From Corynebacterium minutissimum (lineage in GTDB: Bacteria; Actinomycetota; Actinomycetes; Mycobacteriales; Mycobacteriaceae), in contig NZ_LAYQ01000012.1 in NCBI RefSeq assembly GCF_000988205.1, positions 211,591-275,590 of the forward strand: DNA of 64,000 bases, in the 5' to 3' direction. The notes under the pieces are model-generated. The model ran no database searches and was not told where the DNA came from. It saw only the letters and a list, made by a program, of their open reading frames with translations. The position numbers and the translations under genes were made by a program. Numbering within the stretch: the stretch's first letter is position 1; every line of letters starts with the position of its first letter. This document shows, one piece after another, positions 31,411 to 41,000 of the stretch.

Positions 31411-32323
31411 GGTTCCTTCTCCACGTGCGCTACAGGTCGTGCCTGTAGCGCTGCTGCTAGTCGTGACGGGCCTAGGCGCTGCGGGCTGTTCCTCGCTGGG
31501 ACGGGGCGAGCCGATCCTCACGCAGGACATCACCGCCCTTCCCGAAGCGGACATCGACCTGGCCCGCGCGAGCGAGGAGAACCGCTTGCGGCTTATCGAC
31601 CCCCAATTCGCCAACGAGGTCACCGTGGTGGGGGAACGCTGGGGCATAGACTCTGCGCGCTTGTTCTTCAAGGAGAGCAATACGCTGATCCTCGCCGAAG
31701 AGACGGATGCCGCGGCCCTGCGTGCGGCGACGTTGAGCGTGTCCCAGCGCGTGCCCATGGTGACGTACGATGCGTCGATTCGCCCGCAGATTTCACAGTT
31801 GCTCGCTGATCTCGATGTAGACCAGCTTCTCGTTATCGGTAACGTTCCGTGGGCTAGCCAGAACGGGCAACTTGAAGTTATCCACGACCCAGGAAACACC
31901 AAGGCGCTGGGGGAGTACACCGCTTTTCGTTTCACGTCGAAGGTGGTCATGAAACGCGAGCGCATGGTTGACAACATTGCACGCTTGGATTCCTCTACGA
32001 AAACGGAGCTCAAGGCCGCCTGGGAGCCCCTGCCGCAGCACATAACGAAGGAAAAGATGCCGGCCATTCCGGCCCAGGCGCGCCGCGACGCACAAATGGC
32101 GCCGGTGATTGTGGCGACCGCGGAAAGCCCCCTAGCCAACGTGGTCAACGCCACCGCCTACGGTGGCACGGTCTTCGTCATGACCGAGCCAGATCCGTCG
32201 GCGACGAAGGCCGGCGCGGCGATAACGGCAGGGCTATCGGAGGGGCCTATCGTGGCCCTCGGACCGGAATTCGGTTCAGTGACAGAATTCACGCATAAAA
32301 TCACTCAGGGCTGGAAAGAATAA
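31400..32323 (+). CDS. Lipoprotein with cell-wall-binding-repeat-2-like region
   Basis: With the TTG start at 31400, which overlaps the end of the DUF262 gene by 11 bases and lies behind GAGGAGGG, the product is 307 residues. It has a signal peptide (VVPVALLLVVTGLG) and lipobox AAGC, so it should be anchored outside the membrane. The segment from about residue 95, LILAEETDAAALRAATLSVS then LLADLDVDQLLVIGNVPW, resembles cell-wall-binding repeat 2 domains. The same kind of gene precedes serA in C. glutamicum. The function is unknown. Confidence 0.7.
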   Translation: MRVKVPSPRALQVVPVALLLVVTGLGAAGCSSLGRGEPILTQDITALPEADIDLARASEENRLRLIDPQFANEVTVVGERWGIDSARLFFKESNTLILAEETDAAALRAATLSVSQRVPMVTYDASIRPQISQLLADLDVDQLLVIGNVPWASQNGQLEVIHDPGNTKALGEYTAFRFTSKVVMKRERMVDNIARLDSSTKTELKAAWEPLPQHITKEKMPAIPAQARRDAQMAPVIVATAESPLANVVNATAYGGTVFVMTEPDPSATKAGAAITAGLSEGPIVALGPEFGSVTEFTHKITQGWKE

Positions 32324-32367
32324 ACTACACTTCTCGGCATCTCCAATTCTGACTAGTAAAGGAAGTT

Positions 32368-33954
32368 ATGTCGAAGCCGGTCGTACTTATCGCCGATAAG
32401 CTTGCCGAATCCACAGTTGATGCCCTCGGGGACACCGTTGAGGTTCGCTGGGTTGATGGCCCAAACCGCGAGGAACTTCTCGCCGCAGTGCCTGAGGCCG
32501 ATGCGCTCCTCGTCCGCTCCGCCACGACCGTGGACGCGGAGGTTTTGGCCGCCGCAGAGAACCTGAAGATCGTCGGCCGTGCCGGCGTTGGCTTGGACAA
32601 CGTTGACATCCCAGCCGCCACCGAGCGTGGAGTCATGGTTGTCAACGCACCGACCTCCAACATCCACTCCGCCTGCGAGCAGGCCATCGCCTTGCTCCTG
32701 GCCACCGCGCGCCAGGTGCCGGCGGCGGATCAGTCTCTTCGCCAAGGCGAGTGGAAGCGCTCGTCCTTCAAAGGCGTCGAGATCTATGGCAAGACCATCG
32801 GCATCGTGGGCTTCGGCCACATCGGCCAGCTCTTTGCCCAGCGCCTGGCGGCCTTTGAGACCACCATCATCGCGCACGATCCTTATGCCAACCCGGCCCG
32901 TGCGGCAGCGCTGGGTGTGGAGCTGGTGAGCCTTGAGGAGCTCATGTCCCGCTCTGACTTTGTGACGATCCACCTGCCCAAGACCCCGGAGACCGCTGGC
33001 ATGTTCGATGCCGAGCTTTTGGCGCAGGCCAAGAAGGGCCAGATCATCATTAACGCCGCCCGCGGCGGCCTCGTCGATGAAGCGGCGCTAGCTGCCTCCA
33101 TCAAGTCTGGCCACCACCGCGGTGCGGGCTTCGATGTCTATGCTTCCGAGCCCTGCACCGATTCCCCGCTGTTTGAGCTTCCGCAAGTTACCGTGTCCCC
33201 GCACTTGGGCGCATCCACGGTCGAAGCGCAGGACCGCGCCGGTACCGATGTCGCCGCCTCCGTGCTGAAGGCACTGGCCGGCGAGTTCGTCGCGGATGCC
33301 GTCAACGTTGAAGGCGGCCGGGTCGGCGAGGAAGTCGCCGGCTGGTTGGACCTGACCCGCAAGCTGGGCCTGGTAGCCGGCAACCTGCTGGATGCTGCAC
33401 CGGTTGCCGTGGAGGTCGAGGCCTGCGGTGAGCTGGCCAACGAGGATGTCTCGGCTCTTGGTCTGTCTGCTGTTCGCGGACTGTTTTCCGGCGTGGTCTC
33501 GGAGGCTGTCACCTTCGTTAACGCAATGAAGATCGCCGAAAGCCGCGGCGTGACCGTGGACGTGAAGACCAACGTGGAGTCGAAGGGCCACCGCTCTTCG
33601 GTGTGCGCCAGGGTGATTGGCCCCAACGGCAAGGTATCGCAGCTGACCGGTGCCCTGACCGGAATTGACGGGGTGGAGAAGATTATCCGCATCAACGGCC
33701 GCGGCGTCGATATGCGCGCTACCGGCCGCAACCTCTTCTTCTCCTACAAGGATGCCCCGGGCGCGCTGGGTACCGTGGGTACCAAGCTGGGCTCTGCCGG
33801 CATCAACATTGTCGCCGCCGCCTTGACCCAGGGTAAGGACGCTTCCGACGCTGTGCTCATTCTGCGCGTCGAGCGCGAGGTACCAGAGGAGCTCGTCGAG
33901 GAGATCAACTCGGCGCTGGGGGCTACCTGCCACCAGCTCGATTTGGATGTTTAA
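32368..33954 (+). CDS. serA: D-3-phosphoglycerate dehydrogenase
   Basis: SerA oxidises 3-phosphoglycerate in the first step of serine synthesis. The 528-residue protein is the long, mycobacterial-type form: catalytic domain with GRAGVGLDNVDI, NAD fold GFGHIGQLFAQRL, active-site region NAARGGLVDEAAL and SPHLGASTVEAQDRAG, then an allosteric substrate-binding domain and a C-terminal ACT domain (FSYKDAPGALGTVGTKLGSA) that binds serine for feedback inhibition. The start is 44 bases after the lipoprotein gene. Confidence 0.97.
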   Translation: MSKPVVLIADKLAESTVDALGDTVEVRWVDGPNREELLAAVPEADALLVRSATTVDAEVLAAAENLKIVGRAGVGLDNVDIPAATERGVMVVNAPTSNIHSACEQAIALLLATARQVPAADQSLRQGEWKRSSFKGVEIYGKTIGIVGFGHIGQLFAQRLAAFETTIIAHDPYANPARAAALGVELVSLEELMSRSDFVTIHLPKTPETAGMFDAELLAQAKKGQIIINAARGGLVDEAALAASIKSGHHRGAGFDVYASEPCTDSPLFELPQVTVSPHLGASTVEAQDRAGTDVAASVLKALAGEFVADAVNVEGGRVGEEVAGWLDLTRKLGLVAGNLLDAAPVAVEVEACGELANEDVSALGLSAVRGLFSGVVSEAVTFVNAMKIAESRGVTVDVKTNVESKGHRSSVCARVIGPNGKVSQLTGALTGIDGVEKIIRINGRGVDMRATGRNLFFSYKDAPGALGTVGTKLGSAGINIVAAALTQGKDASDAVLILRVEREVPEELVEEINSALGATCHQLDLDV

Positions 33955-33984
33955 TCCACACCGCACCTGAGTGGAGTCCACCGC

Positions 33985-34021
33985 CCCCCTGCAGAGCCAG
34001 CCATGGTTCTTCAGGGGGTTT
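33985..34021 (+). terminator. Terminator after serA
   Basis: CCCCCTG (33985-33991) pairs with CAGGGGG (34012-34018), with TTT after the stem. It is 31 bases after the serA stop and about 70 bases before leuB. Confidence 0.75.
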
Positions 34022-34090
34022 CGGCTTCATGGAGGGCACGAGGGTGGTACTCTCTCAAGTATCCAATATGTGAGAAAGGAATCCCACAAA

Positions 34091-35110
34091 ATGAAACTTG
34101 CAGTGATTGGCGGCGACGGCATTGGCCCCGAGGTAACCGCGGAAGCGCTCAAGGTTCTGCGCGCGGTGCGCGAGGACATCGAGGTGACCGACTATGACCT
34201 GGGTGCTCGACGCTACCTGCGCAACGGAGAGCTGCTTACCGACGCCGACCTGGCCTCCCTGCGCGAGCACGACGCCATCCTGCTCGGTGCGATTGGCGCC
34301 CCGGGTGAGGTTCCGCCCGGCGTCTTGGAGCGCGGCCTGCTGCTGAAGATGCGTTTTGCGCTCGACCACCACGTTAACCTGCGCCCCTCCAAGTTGTACC
34401 CGACGTCTACCTCGCCTCTGGCAAACCCGGGCGATATCGACTTCGTCGTTGTCCGTGAGGGCACCGAAGGTCTGTACTGCGGAAACGGCGGCACGCTGCG
34501 CGAAGGCACTGAGCACGAGGTGGCCTCGGAGGTTTCCCAGAACACCCGCTACGGCGTTGAGCGCGTGGTGCGCGATGCCTTCCAGCGTGCGATGTCCCGC
34601 CGCAAGCACGTCACGCTGGTGCACAAGACCAACGTTTTGGTCAATGCCGGCGGGCTGTGGCAGCGCACCGTGAACGAGGTGGCACAGGAGTTTCCGGAGG
34701 TCACCGTGGACTACAACCACATCGATGCCGCAACCATCTACATGGTCACCGATCCCGCGCGCTACGACGTCATCGTGACCGACAACCTCTTTGGTGACAT
34801 CCTGACTGACCTGGCCGGTGCTGTTACCGGTGGCATCGGCTTAGCCGCCTCCGGAAACATTGACGCCTCCGGTGCGAATCCCTCCATGTTCGAGCCTGTC
34901 CACGGTTCTGCCCCGGACATTGCGGGCAAAGGGATTGCGGACCCGACCGCGGCGATCCTCTCGGCCGCGATGCTACTGCGCCACCTCGGCGACGAGGACA
35001 ACGCTGTGCGCATCGAGGAGGCCGTTGCTGCCGACGTCTCCTCCCGCGGGGATGCGCAGCCGAAGACTACCGAAATTGGTGACCGAATCGCCTCCGCGCT
35101 GCGCGCCTAG
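34091..35110 (+). CDS. leuB: 3-isopropylmalate dehydrogenase
   Basis: LeuB oxidises and decarboxylates 3-isopropylmalate in leucine synthesis. The 339-residue protein has [21 protein letters not shown], the substrate-binding segment [35 protein letters not shown], the metal/NAD region [20 protein letters not shown] and [21 protein letters not shown] 34091 matches family length; the in-frame region before it covers the serA terminator and is not coding. Confidence 0.96.
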   Translation: MKLAVIGGDGIGPEVTAEALKVLRAVREDIEVTDYDLGARRYLRNGELLTDADLASLREHDAILLGAIGAPGEVPPGVLERGLLLKMRFALDHHVNLRPSKLYPTSTSPLANPGDIDFVVVREGTEGLYCGNGGTLREGTEHEVASEVSQNTRYGVERVVRDAFQRAMSRRKHVTLVHKTNVLVNAGGLWQRTVNEVAQEFPEVTVDYNHIDAATIYMVTDPARYDVIVTDNLFGDILTDLAGAVTGGIGLAASGNIDASGANPSMFEPVHGSAPDIAGKGIADPTAAILSAAMLLRHLGDEDNAVRIEEAVAADVSSRGDAQPKTTEIGDRIASALRA

Positions 35111-35127
35111 CACTGTATGGTTGGCGC

Positions 35128-36996
35128 ATGAGCGTCGAAATAGACGAGGTCACTAGTTTCCTCGCCCAGCACGAGCCTTTCTCCCGCCTGCCGGAGGAAG
35201 AGCTCACCGCGCTGTCTGCACAGCTGAGCATGATCTACCTGCGCCGCGGGGATGTCCCCGTCCGGCTCGGGGAGGAGAACGCGTTCCTACACATCATCCG
35301 CACCGGGGCAATAGATGTTCTGGGAGAGGATGGCGTCCTTCTCGATCGGCGCGAACCCGGGCTGACCTTTGGCTATTCCACGCTGCAGGGTGAGCCGGTT
35401 TCCGTCTATGAGATGGTCGCGGTCGAAGACAGTCTGGTCTTCACCCTGCCGCAGCACGCTTTTAGCGAGTGCGCCCAACGCAACCCAGACATCGCACGGT
35501 TCTTTTCGGCCAAGTCGCGCCAGATCCGAGCAGCAGCCCGCGAGCTGTCCGATTCCGCACCGACGGATGTTCTCCGCACGCCGCTGCAGGACCTTATCCG
35601 CACCGACGTGCTCACCGCTCCGCCCACCACCACGATCGCGGAAGCCGCTGGCCTGATGACTGACCGGAGTGTGTCCTCGCTCCTCGTCGTGGAGCCCGGG
35701 AACCAGAACGGCACCCGCCTTAAGGGCATCGTGACGGACCGCGATCTGCGTTCGCGCGTGCTCGCCGTTCACCGGGATCCTGGCCAGGCGGTGGGGGAGA
35801 TCATGACGCCCAACCCGCTGACGGTATCTGCCGATGCCCCCGCCATGGAGGCGCTGCTGCACATGGCCGAGCGAGGTATCCACCACCTGCCGGTGGTCAC
35901 CGAGGGCGCATTGCAGGGCATTGTCACGCAGTCGGACGTTACGCGCCTGCTCCATAACGATCCGCTCTACCTCACCGCGGATCTCTCACGGCGCAGCAGT
36001 GCCGCTGAGCTTCGTGGCGCTTTTCAGGAAGCCACGCGCCTGGCCGGGCGTTACGTGGAGCGTGGCTCCACCCCGGCGGAAGCCTCCAGCCTGGTCACGC
36101 TCGCCGCCGATGCAGTGGCCCGCCGACTGTGCACGCTAGCCGAGGAGGAACTCGGACCCCCGCCGGTCGAGTATGCCTTCGTGGCCGTCGGTTCGCAGGG
36201 CCGCCGGGAAATGGCGCTAGCCTCGGATCAGGACAATGCTCTGGTTCTCGCTGATGACTACGATGCCGCGGTACACGGCGACTACTTCGCGCGGATGAGC
36301 TCCTTCGTCTGCCAAGGGCTTGCCGACGCCGGCCAAGTTCTCTGCCCCGGCAACATGATGGCGATGAACGAAGAATGGCGGATGACCCGGACCCACTGGA
36401 TCGATACCTTCCGTAGGTGGATCCGGGAGCCCCAACCGGAGGCTCTGCTCAACGCGCAGATCTTCTTCGATTTCCGTGTCCTCTATGGCAGCGAGGAGCT
36501 GGGCCGAGAAGTCCACACTGCTGCCGTAGAAATGGGTAAAGGGGCAACTCGCTTGCACGCGCACCTGGCCAGCTTGGCAGCGCGCCGCGAGCCGCCGCTG
36601 ACCTTCTTCCGGGGGCTCGTGGTGGAGCGCGATGGCGACTACGCCAACACCCTCGACATCAAGAAGGGCGGGACCGCCGGAATCGTGCAGATGGCCCGGC
36701 TCTTCGCCTTGGCTTCCGGCTCGACGGTGGTGGATACCCGCCAGCGTCTCAGAGAAGCCGCCGGTAACGCGGTGAGCCACCAGGGGGCGCAGGAGCTTCT
36801 CGACGCCTTTGATTACCTACGCTCCCTCTCCTTCCAACACCAAGCCCACCAGCTGCGCGAGGGACAGCAGCCCAATTACAACATCGGCCCCAAGAGCCTG
36901 GGGCGCATGGAACGCGAGCACCTGCGCGATGCCTTCCGGGCGATCAAGTCGATGCAGAATGCCCTCGCGACCAAATACCCGGTGAGGAATATCTAG
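35128..36996 (+). CDS. Cyclic-nucleotide-binding-like/CBS/DUF294 nucleotidyltransferase protein
   Basis: The 622-residue protein has four parts: an N-terminal cNMP-binding-like beta barrel (LRRGDVPVRLGEENAFLHII, about residues 10-115), two CBS domains (LLVVEPG...GIVTDRDLRSRV and GIHHLPVVTEGALQGIVTQSDV, about 150-285), a DUF294 nucleotidyltransferase domain with the GSQGRREMALASDQDNALV catalytic pattern (about 350-370), and the DUF294 C-terminal helical domain. Such proteins are thought to sense nucleotides and modify a partner, but no substrate is proven. The next gene, a DnaQ-like exonuclease, starts at the following base. Confidence 0.85.
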   Translation: MSVEIDEVTSFLAQHEPFSRLPEEELTALSAQLSMIYLRRGDVPVRLGEENAFLHIIRTGAIDVLGEDGVLLDRREPGLTFGYSTLQGEPVSVYEMVAVEDSLVFTLPQHAFSECAQRNPDIARFFSAKSRQIRAAARELSDSAPTDVLRTPLQDLIRTDVLTAPPTTTIAEAAGLMTDRSVSSLLVVEPGNQNGTRLKGIVTDRDLRSRVLAVHRDPGQAVGEIMTPNPLTVSADAPAMEALLHMAERGIHHLPVVTEGALQGIVTQSDVTRLLHNDPLYLTADLSRRSSAAELRGAFQEATRLAGRYVERGSTPAEASSLVTLAADAVARRLCTLAEEELGPPPVEYAFVAVGSQGRREMALASDQDNALVLADDYDAAVHGDYFARMSSFVCQGLADAGQVLCPGNMMAMNEEWRMTRTHWIDTFRRWIREPQPEALLNAQIFFDFRVLYGSEELGREVHTAAVEMGKGATRLHAHLASLAARREPPLTFFRGLVVERDGDYANTLDIKKGGTAGIVQMARLFALASGSTVVDTRQRLREAAGNAVSHQGAQELLDAFDYLRSLSFQHQAHQLREGQQPNYNIGPKSLGRMEREHLRDAFRAIKSMQNALATKYPVRNI

Positions 36997-37614
36997 ATGT
37001 GGAATCGCTGGAGCCGCCGGGCGGACTGGGGCGCGCCCCCGCGCACCACACCCCTTGATGACGTGGGCTTGTTGGCCGTGGACATGGAGACGACCAGCCT
37101 TAACCCCCGCACGGGGAAGATCGTCTCTATTGGCTGGGTTCCGGTTAATGGCAGAACCATCGACTTATCCGGTGCTGGCTATATCGTGGTGCGCGGTGCG
37201 CAGGTGGCCGACGACTCGCATGTCCACCTGCTGACCCAAAACGTCATCGACGCCGGAGAGGAGCTGGAGAGCGCCATGGAGCAGTTGCGCCAGGCGGTGC
37301 AGGGACGCGCGTTGCTCGCACACTTCTCAGCGCTGGAGGTGGGATTCATTGAGGCGGCATCGCGCGCGGTGTTCGGAGAGCGCCCGCGGCTGAGCGTGGT
37401 GGATACCTTTGCGTTGGAGCGGCGCCACATGGAGCGCATGGGCACCTACCCGCGCGGCGAGGACCTACGCCTTCCCCGAGTCCGTGAGCGCTATGGTCTG
37501 CCGCGCTATGGCAGCCACAATGCGCTCAGCGACGCCCTGGCTTGCGCAGAGCTATACCTAGCGCAGCGGGGGAGCACGCGAGCGGTGACCCTGGGGGACG
37601 TCGTCCAGCGCTGA
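36997..37614 (+). CDS. DnaQ-like (DEDDh) 3'-5' exonuclease
   Basis: The 205-residue protein has the three exonuclease motifs: AVDMETTSLNPRTGKIVSIGW (Exo I with Asp and Glu), LLAHFSALEVGFIEAA (Exo II, with Ser-Ala where NxxFD is usual, a partly degenerate site) and YGSHNALSDALACAELY (Exo III with His and Asp). It directly follows the CBS/DUF294 gene with no gap; the two are often paired in other genomes. It is shorter than polymerase III epsilon and probably acts on RNA or small oligonucleotides. Confidence 0.85.
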   Translation: MWNRWSRRADWGAPPRTTPLDDVGLLAVDMETTSLNPRTGKIVSIGWVPVNGRTIDLSGAGYIVVRGAQVADDSHVHLLTQNVIDAGEELESAMEQLRQAVQGRALLAHFSALEVGFIEAASRAVFGERPRLSVVDTFALERRHMERMGTYPRGEDLRLPRVRERYGLPRYGSHNALSDALACAELYLAQRGSTRAVTLGDVVQR

Positions 37615-37694
37615 GATAGACAACGCTTCCTTTGCAACCTTTACTGCAGACCCCTGATCGTGTGTTAAAAATCCTTGCGAGTAGTATGGCCGTT

Positions 37695-38504
37695 ATGCGT
37701 TTAGGACGAATTGCTCACACCGAAGGTATCTGTTTTGCCATCATCGATGGTCCCGCCGACGCCCCGCTGGATCAGCTGGTGGCCAAGGAAATTTCCGGCA
37801 CACCGTTTACGCCGCCGGAGCCCACTGGCCGCGAGTGGCCGCTGAGTGAGGTGCGCTTGTTGGCGCCGACCCTGCCGACCAAGGTCGTAGCGCTCGGCCG
37901 CAACTACGCCGACCACGTGGCGGAGGTCTTCAAGGAGTCTGCCGAGCACCTGCCGCCGACGATCTTCATCAAGCCTTCCACCGCGGTCATTGGCCCGGGT
38001 GCGCCCATCAAGATTCCGGAGTTCGCCACCAACGTGGAGTTCGAGGGTGAGCTCGCCGTCGTGATCTCCAAGGTCTCGAAGAATATCGACCCAGAGAAGT
38101 GGCGCGACCACGTCGTCGGCTACACCATTTGTAACGATGTTTCTTCGCGTGACCTGCAGTTCCAGGATGGCCAGTGGGCGCGCGCGAAGGGCATCGACAC
38201 CTTCTGCCCGCTGGGCCCGTGGATTGAGACGGACCTGGACTGCATCAATCTCGACGATCAGAGGATCAACGCATACCTCACGCACGATGGCAAGCGCGAG
38301 CAGAAGCAGGACTCCAACACCGACCAGATGATTGTGAAGATGGGCGATGTTATCGCTGAGATCTCGCGGTCTTACACCCTGCTGCCGGGCGATGTTATCA
38401 CCACCGGCTCCCCGGCGGGTACGGCCCCGATGGTTCCGGGCGATACCATCGAAATTGAGATCCCTGGTGTGGGCAGCCTGACCAACCCGATTGAGCGCGC
38501 TTAG
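37695..38504 (+). CDS. odx: FAH-family protein, likely oxaloacetate decarboxylase
   Basis: The 269-residue protein is a fumarylacetoacetate hydrolase superfamily enzyme: VVALGRNYADHVAE, FIKPSTAVIGPGAPI, the metal ligands in VEFEGELAVVI, YTICNDVSSRDLQ and the late LLPGDVITTGSPAG. Its place between leuB and gltX matches C. glutamicum cg1458 (odx), a Mn2+-dependent soluble oxaloacetate decarboxylase. ATG 37695 gives the usual start MRLGRI. The name is inferred from family plus position; acylpyruvase activity is an alternative. Confidence 0.8.
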   Translation: MRLGRIAHTEGICFAIIDGPADAPLDQLVAKEISGTPFTPPEPTGREWPLSEVRLLAPTLPTKVVALGRNYADHVAEVFKESAEHLPPTIFIKPSTAVIGPGAPIKIPEFATNVEFEGELAVVISKVSKNIDPEKWRDHVVGYTICNDVSSRDLQFQDGQWARAKGIDTFCPLGPWIETDLDCINLDDQRINAYLTHDGKREQKQDSNTDQMIVKMGDVIAEISRSYTLLPGDVITTGSPAGTAPMVPGDTIEIEIPGVGSLTNPIERA

Positions 38505-38512
38505 GCGCTGCT

Positions 38513-39616
38513 CTAGAGGTTGAGCGCGCGGAGGATGGTGCGCAGTTTCGCTGTGGTTTCCTGAAGCTCGGCCGTCGGGTCGGAATCCACAACGATTCCT
38601 CCGCCCGCCCACGCGCGGGCGGACAGGCCATCGCCCGCGACCTCCGCGCAGCGGATGGCCACCATGTATTCGCCATCGCCGGAATCATCGCACCAGCCAA
38701 CTGCACCGGCGTAGAAGCCGCGGTCGGTCTCAGCAGTTTCGATGAGCGCCTGCGCAGCTTCGGTGGGGGTGCCGCAAATAGCTGGGGTGGGGTAAACCAA
38801 CTCGGCCAGCTCCAGTGCCGTAATGCTGGAGTCCTTGAGGGTTCCCGCAATCGGGGTGCCCAGATGCCACATTTCATTGGTGGAGGTGAGCTGGGGTGAG
38901 GCGGGGGCGTCGAGAGTCGCGCACAGCGGCTGCAGGATGCGGCGGATGTGGTCGACCACGAAGGCATGCTCGCGCAAATCCTTCTCGGAATTGTGCAGGT
39001 CCTGACCTGCCATGATGTCGCGTGCTTTATCTGCCTGCCGGGGTGCGGATCCGGCCAAGGGGAAGGCCGTGACTGTTGAACCCTGCTTCTTGATGAGCAC
39101 CTCCGGGGAAGAGCCCACGAGCATCGCTCCGGGTCGCCCCGCCGGGGTGAGGTCGGCGATGAAACCATCGCGATGGGAGGACAGGTCGATCAGCCGCGCG
39201 GCGACGAGGAGCGGATCGACAGGGGCGTTGAACTCAATGTCAACGGCGCGGGCGAGGACTACCTTGTCCAGCTTGGACGCCTCGATCGTGGCGATGGCTG
39301 CTTCAATGCGGCGAAGGTGTTCCTCCGGTTCCGGATCGAAACCGGTAACCCGCGCGTTGAGCGTGCCGCTGCGGTAGTAGGCATGCGGCTCGAGCGGGCC
39401 GTCCTCGCGGATGATGCTGCGCGGGACTGTCAAGGCGGCTGGATCTCCCTTGTGGAAGGGAAGCGCTCCGACGATCATCGGGACCGTGCCGGCACGCAGC
39501 TCGGCTACGGCGGCATCGACATCGCTGAAGGTCGCAGCCGAACCTTGGGTACGCACAGACCCCGTCGCGCGGGACAGGAGGAAGTCGGGGGCGGTGGAGG
39601 GTCTGTTTTCACACAT
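38513..39616 (-). CDS. menF: Isochorismate synthase
   Basis: The 367-residue protein belongs to the chorismate-utilising enzymes: LDKVVLARAVDIEF, the chorismate-binding block FPLAGSAPR, LREHAFVVDHIRRIL, TSTNEMWHLGTPI, YPTPAICGTPTEAA and the C-terminal ARAWAGGGIVVDSDP. It turns chorismate into isochorismate for menaquinone or a siderophore. No siderophore genes are visible, so the menaquinone role (menF) is preferred, but entC/dhbC-type use cannot be excluded. The gene converges on odx with 8 bases between stops. Confidence 0.88.
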   Translation of the reverse strand: MCENRPSTAPDFLLSRATGSVRTQGSAATFSDVDAAVAELRAGTVPMIVGALPFHKGDPAALTVPRSIIREDGPLEPHAYYRSGTLNARVTGFDPEPEEHLRRIEAAIATIEASKLDKVVLARAVDIEFNAPVDPLLVAARLIDLSSHRDGFIADLTPAGRPGAMLVGSSPEVLIKKQGSTVTAFPLAGSAPRQADKARDIMAGQDLHNSEKDLREHAFVVDHIRRILQPLCATLDAPASPQLTSTNEMWHLGTPIAGTLKDSSITALELAELVYPTPAICGTPTEAAQALIETAETDRGFYAGAVGWCDDSGDGEYMVAIRCAEVAGDGLSARAWAGGGIVVDSDPTAELQETTAKLRTILRALNL

Positions 39617-39695
39617 AAGGAATAACTCTAGTTCCTTCTTTCCTTCTTACCGAAACCAGATCCACTCCTTATGCGGGGTGACCGCCCCTAGGGGA

Positions 39696-41000
39696 CTAGT
39701 CGCGGTTGCGCGGGCGGAAGAACTGCACCGCGATGAACAGCCCGATACCGAGGAGAAGCGCAAGGGAACCCATGCCCGCAAGGAAGCCCGCCCAGAAGCC
39801 GGCCATCGGTGCGCCATAGCTCATAGCCTGGATGTTTGCGCTTCCAGCCTGCTGTTCCTCCGTGCTTGGGGCGGGGCGCTGCGCCGCGGCGGTATGCTTG
39901 GTGCTTCGTTCCTTCTTGGGCGCCGCGGTACTCCCGGACTCTTTCGCGCGAGTAGCAGAGCGCCCGTTCGAGGTGTTCCGATGTGTGGAATCTCTCTGTT
40001 GTTCCACAGTGTGGGATGATCCGTTCTGTGGGGCGCGCTGGCCCTGCGTCTCAGGACGTTGGCTTCTTTCAGAAGCATCTGCAGCCGGCTTCTTTTCGGT
40101 GCTTCGCGCGGAGCGCTCAGACTGCTTCGAGTCTTTGGCGTCTCTGGACGTGGAGGGCTGCGCGCCGTTGAGGACGGCCTCGGCCTCCTTGAAGGTTTTA
40201 TCCATCGTCTTGTCTAACTGAGCGATCGACTTAGAGGTGTCGTTGATCTCCTTGGCCAACTGCTGCGGGCGGTTCTTCGCGCTGCCAGAACCAGAGCCCT
40301 GCCCAGCGCCGGCACTGGCACCCCAATCCAGTTGACACACCTCGTCGGGCTCCGCTTCACCTACGAGGAAAGGAACGTCGATGGAATGCTCCGAGCCATC
40401 GTTGAGCGTAAACGTGAAGGTTGCGGCATAGGCGCCTGGCTCGGTGAAAATGATCCCGGTGTGGCTGTGGAAGTGATCGGGGTAGTCCCAGGTGATGTCT
40501 GGGTCTTCCGAATCAAAGAGGACGGTGGGCGCTGCACCCAGGGAGTTTTGGAATCCCACCATACGTCCGCCTTCCGGTGCGCTGTGCAGCGTTAGCGACA
40601 GGGTAGCGCCCTCGGCCGTTGCCGGGTCGAGGTAGCTGGTGTTGAAACCAAGCCAGGGGATTGCCGGGTCTTGGGTTTGGGGGATCTGCCAACCACTCGA
40701 CGGGATATCGCTTCCGGCTGACTCATCGAAGGCAGCATTGCTGCCGACCTCCACGTAGAACTCGCCGGAGTCGTAGTCCTTGCCGGACTCATCGTCGCGG
40801 GCGATGAAGGAGATATCGCCAGAATTTCCCACCAGCGCGAGGTCTTGGTGTCCGCGGCTAAAGGCATGCAGGGAGCTGGCATCGCAGGAGGACTCGCCTG
40901 CGCGCTCCGCGGCAACAGCGGGCGCTGCAGAAGCAATCATCGTCGGCGAGCTCAGGGCGATAGCGGCGGCAGCGGTCAAGGTTAAGGGACGGATATTCAT
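39696..41000 (-). CDS. Choice-of-anchor-M domain surface protein with C-terminal membrane anchor (4th of the operon)
   Basis: The 434-residue protein has a signal peptide cut near AVAA, one anchored-repeat domain (about residues 40-225: RGHQDLALVGNSGDISF, WQIPQTQDPAIPWLGFNT, then HFHSHTGIIFTEPGAYAATF with the HxH motif), a long Ser/Lys/Arg-rich low-complexity stalk with a Gly-rich start and possible coiled-coil, and one membrane helix near the end (AGFLAGMGSLALLLGIGLFI) before RPRNRD. The ATG overlaps the permease stop (ATGA). It is the last gene of the operon. No LPxTG is present. Confidence 0.8.
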   Translation of the reverse strand: MNIRPLTLTAAAAIALSSPTMIASAAPAVAAERAGESSCDASSLHAFSRGHQDLALVGNSGDISFIARDDESGKDYDSGEFYVEVGSNAAFDESAGSDIPSSGWQIPQTQDPAIPWLGFNTSYLDPATAEGATLSLTLHSAPEGGRMVGFQNSLGAAPTVLFDSEDPDITWDYPDHFHSHTGIIFTEPGAYAATFTFTLNDGSEHSIDVPFLVGEAEPDEVCQLDWGASAGAGQGSGSGSAKNRPQQLAKEINDTSKSIAQLDKTMDKTFKEAEAVLNGAQPSTSRDAKDSKQSERSARSTEKKPAADASERSQRPETQGQRAPQNGSSHTVEQQRDSTHRNTSNGRSATRAKESGSTAAPKKERSTKHTAAAQRPAPSTEEQQAGSANIQAMSYGAPMAGFWAGFLAGMGSLALLLGIGLFIAVQFFRPRNRD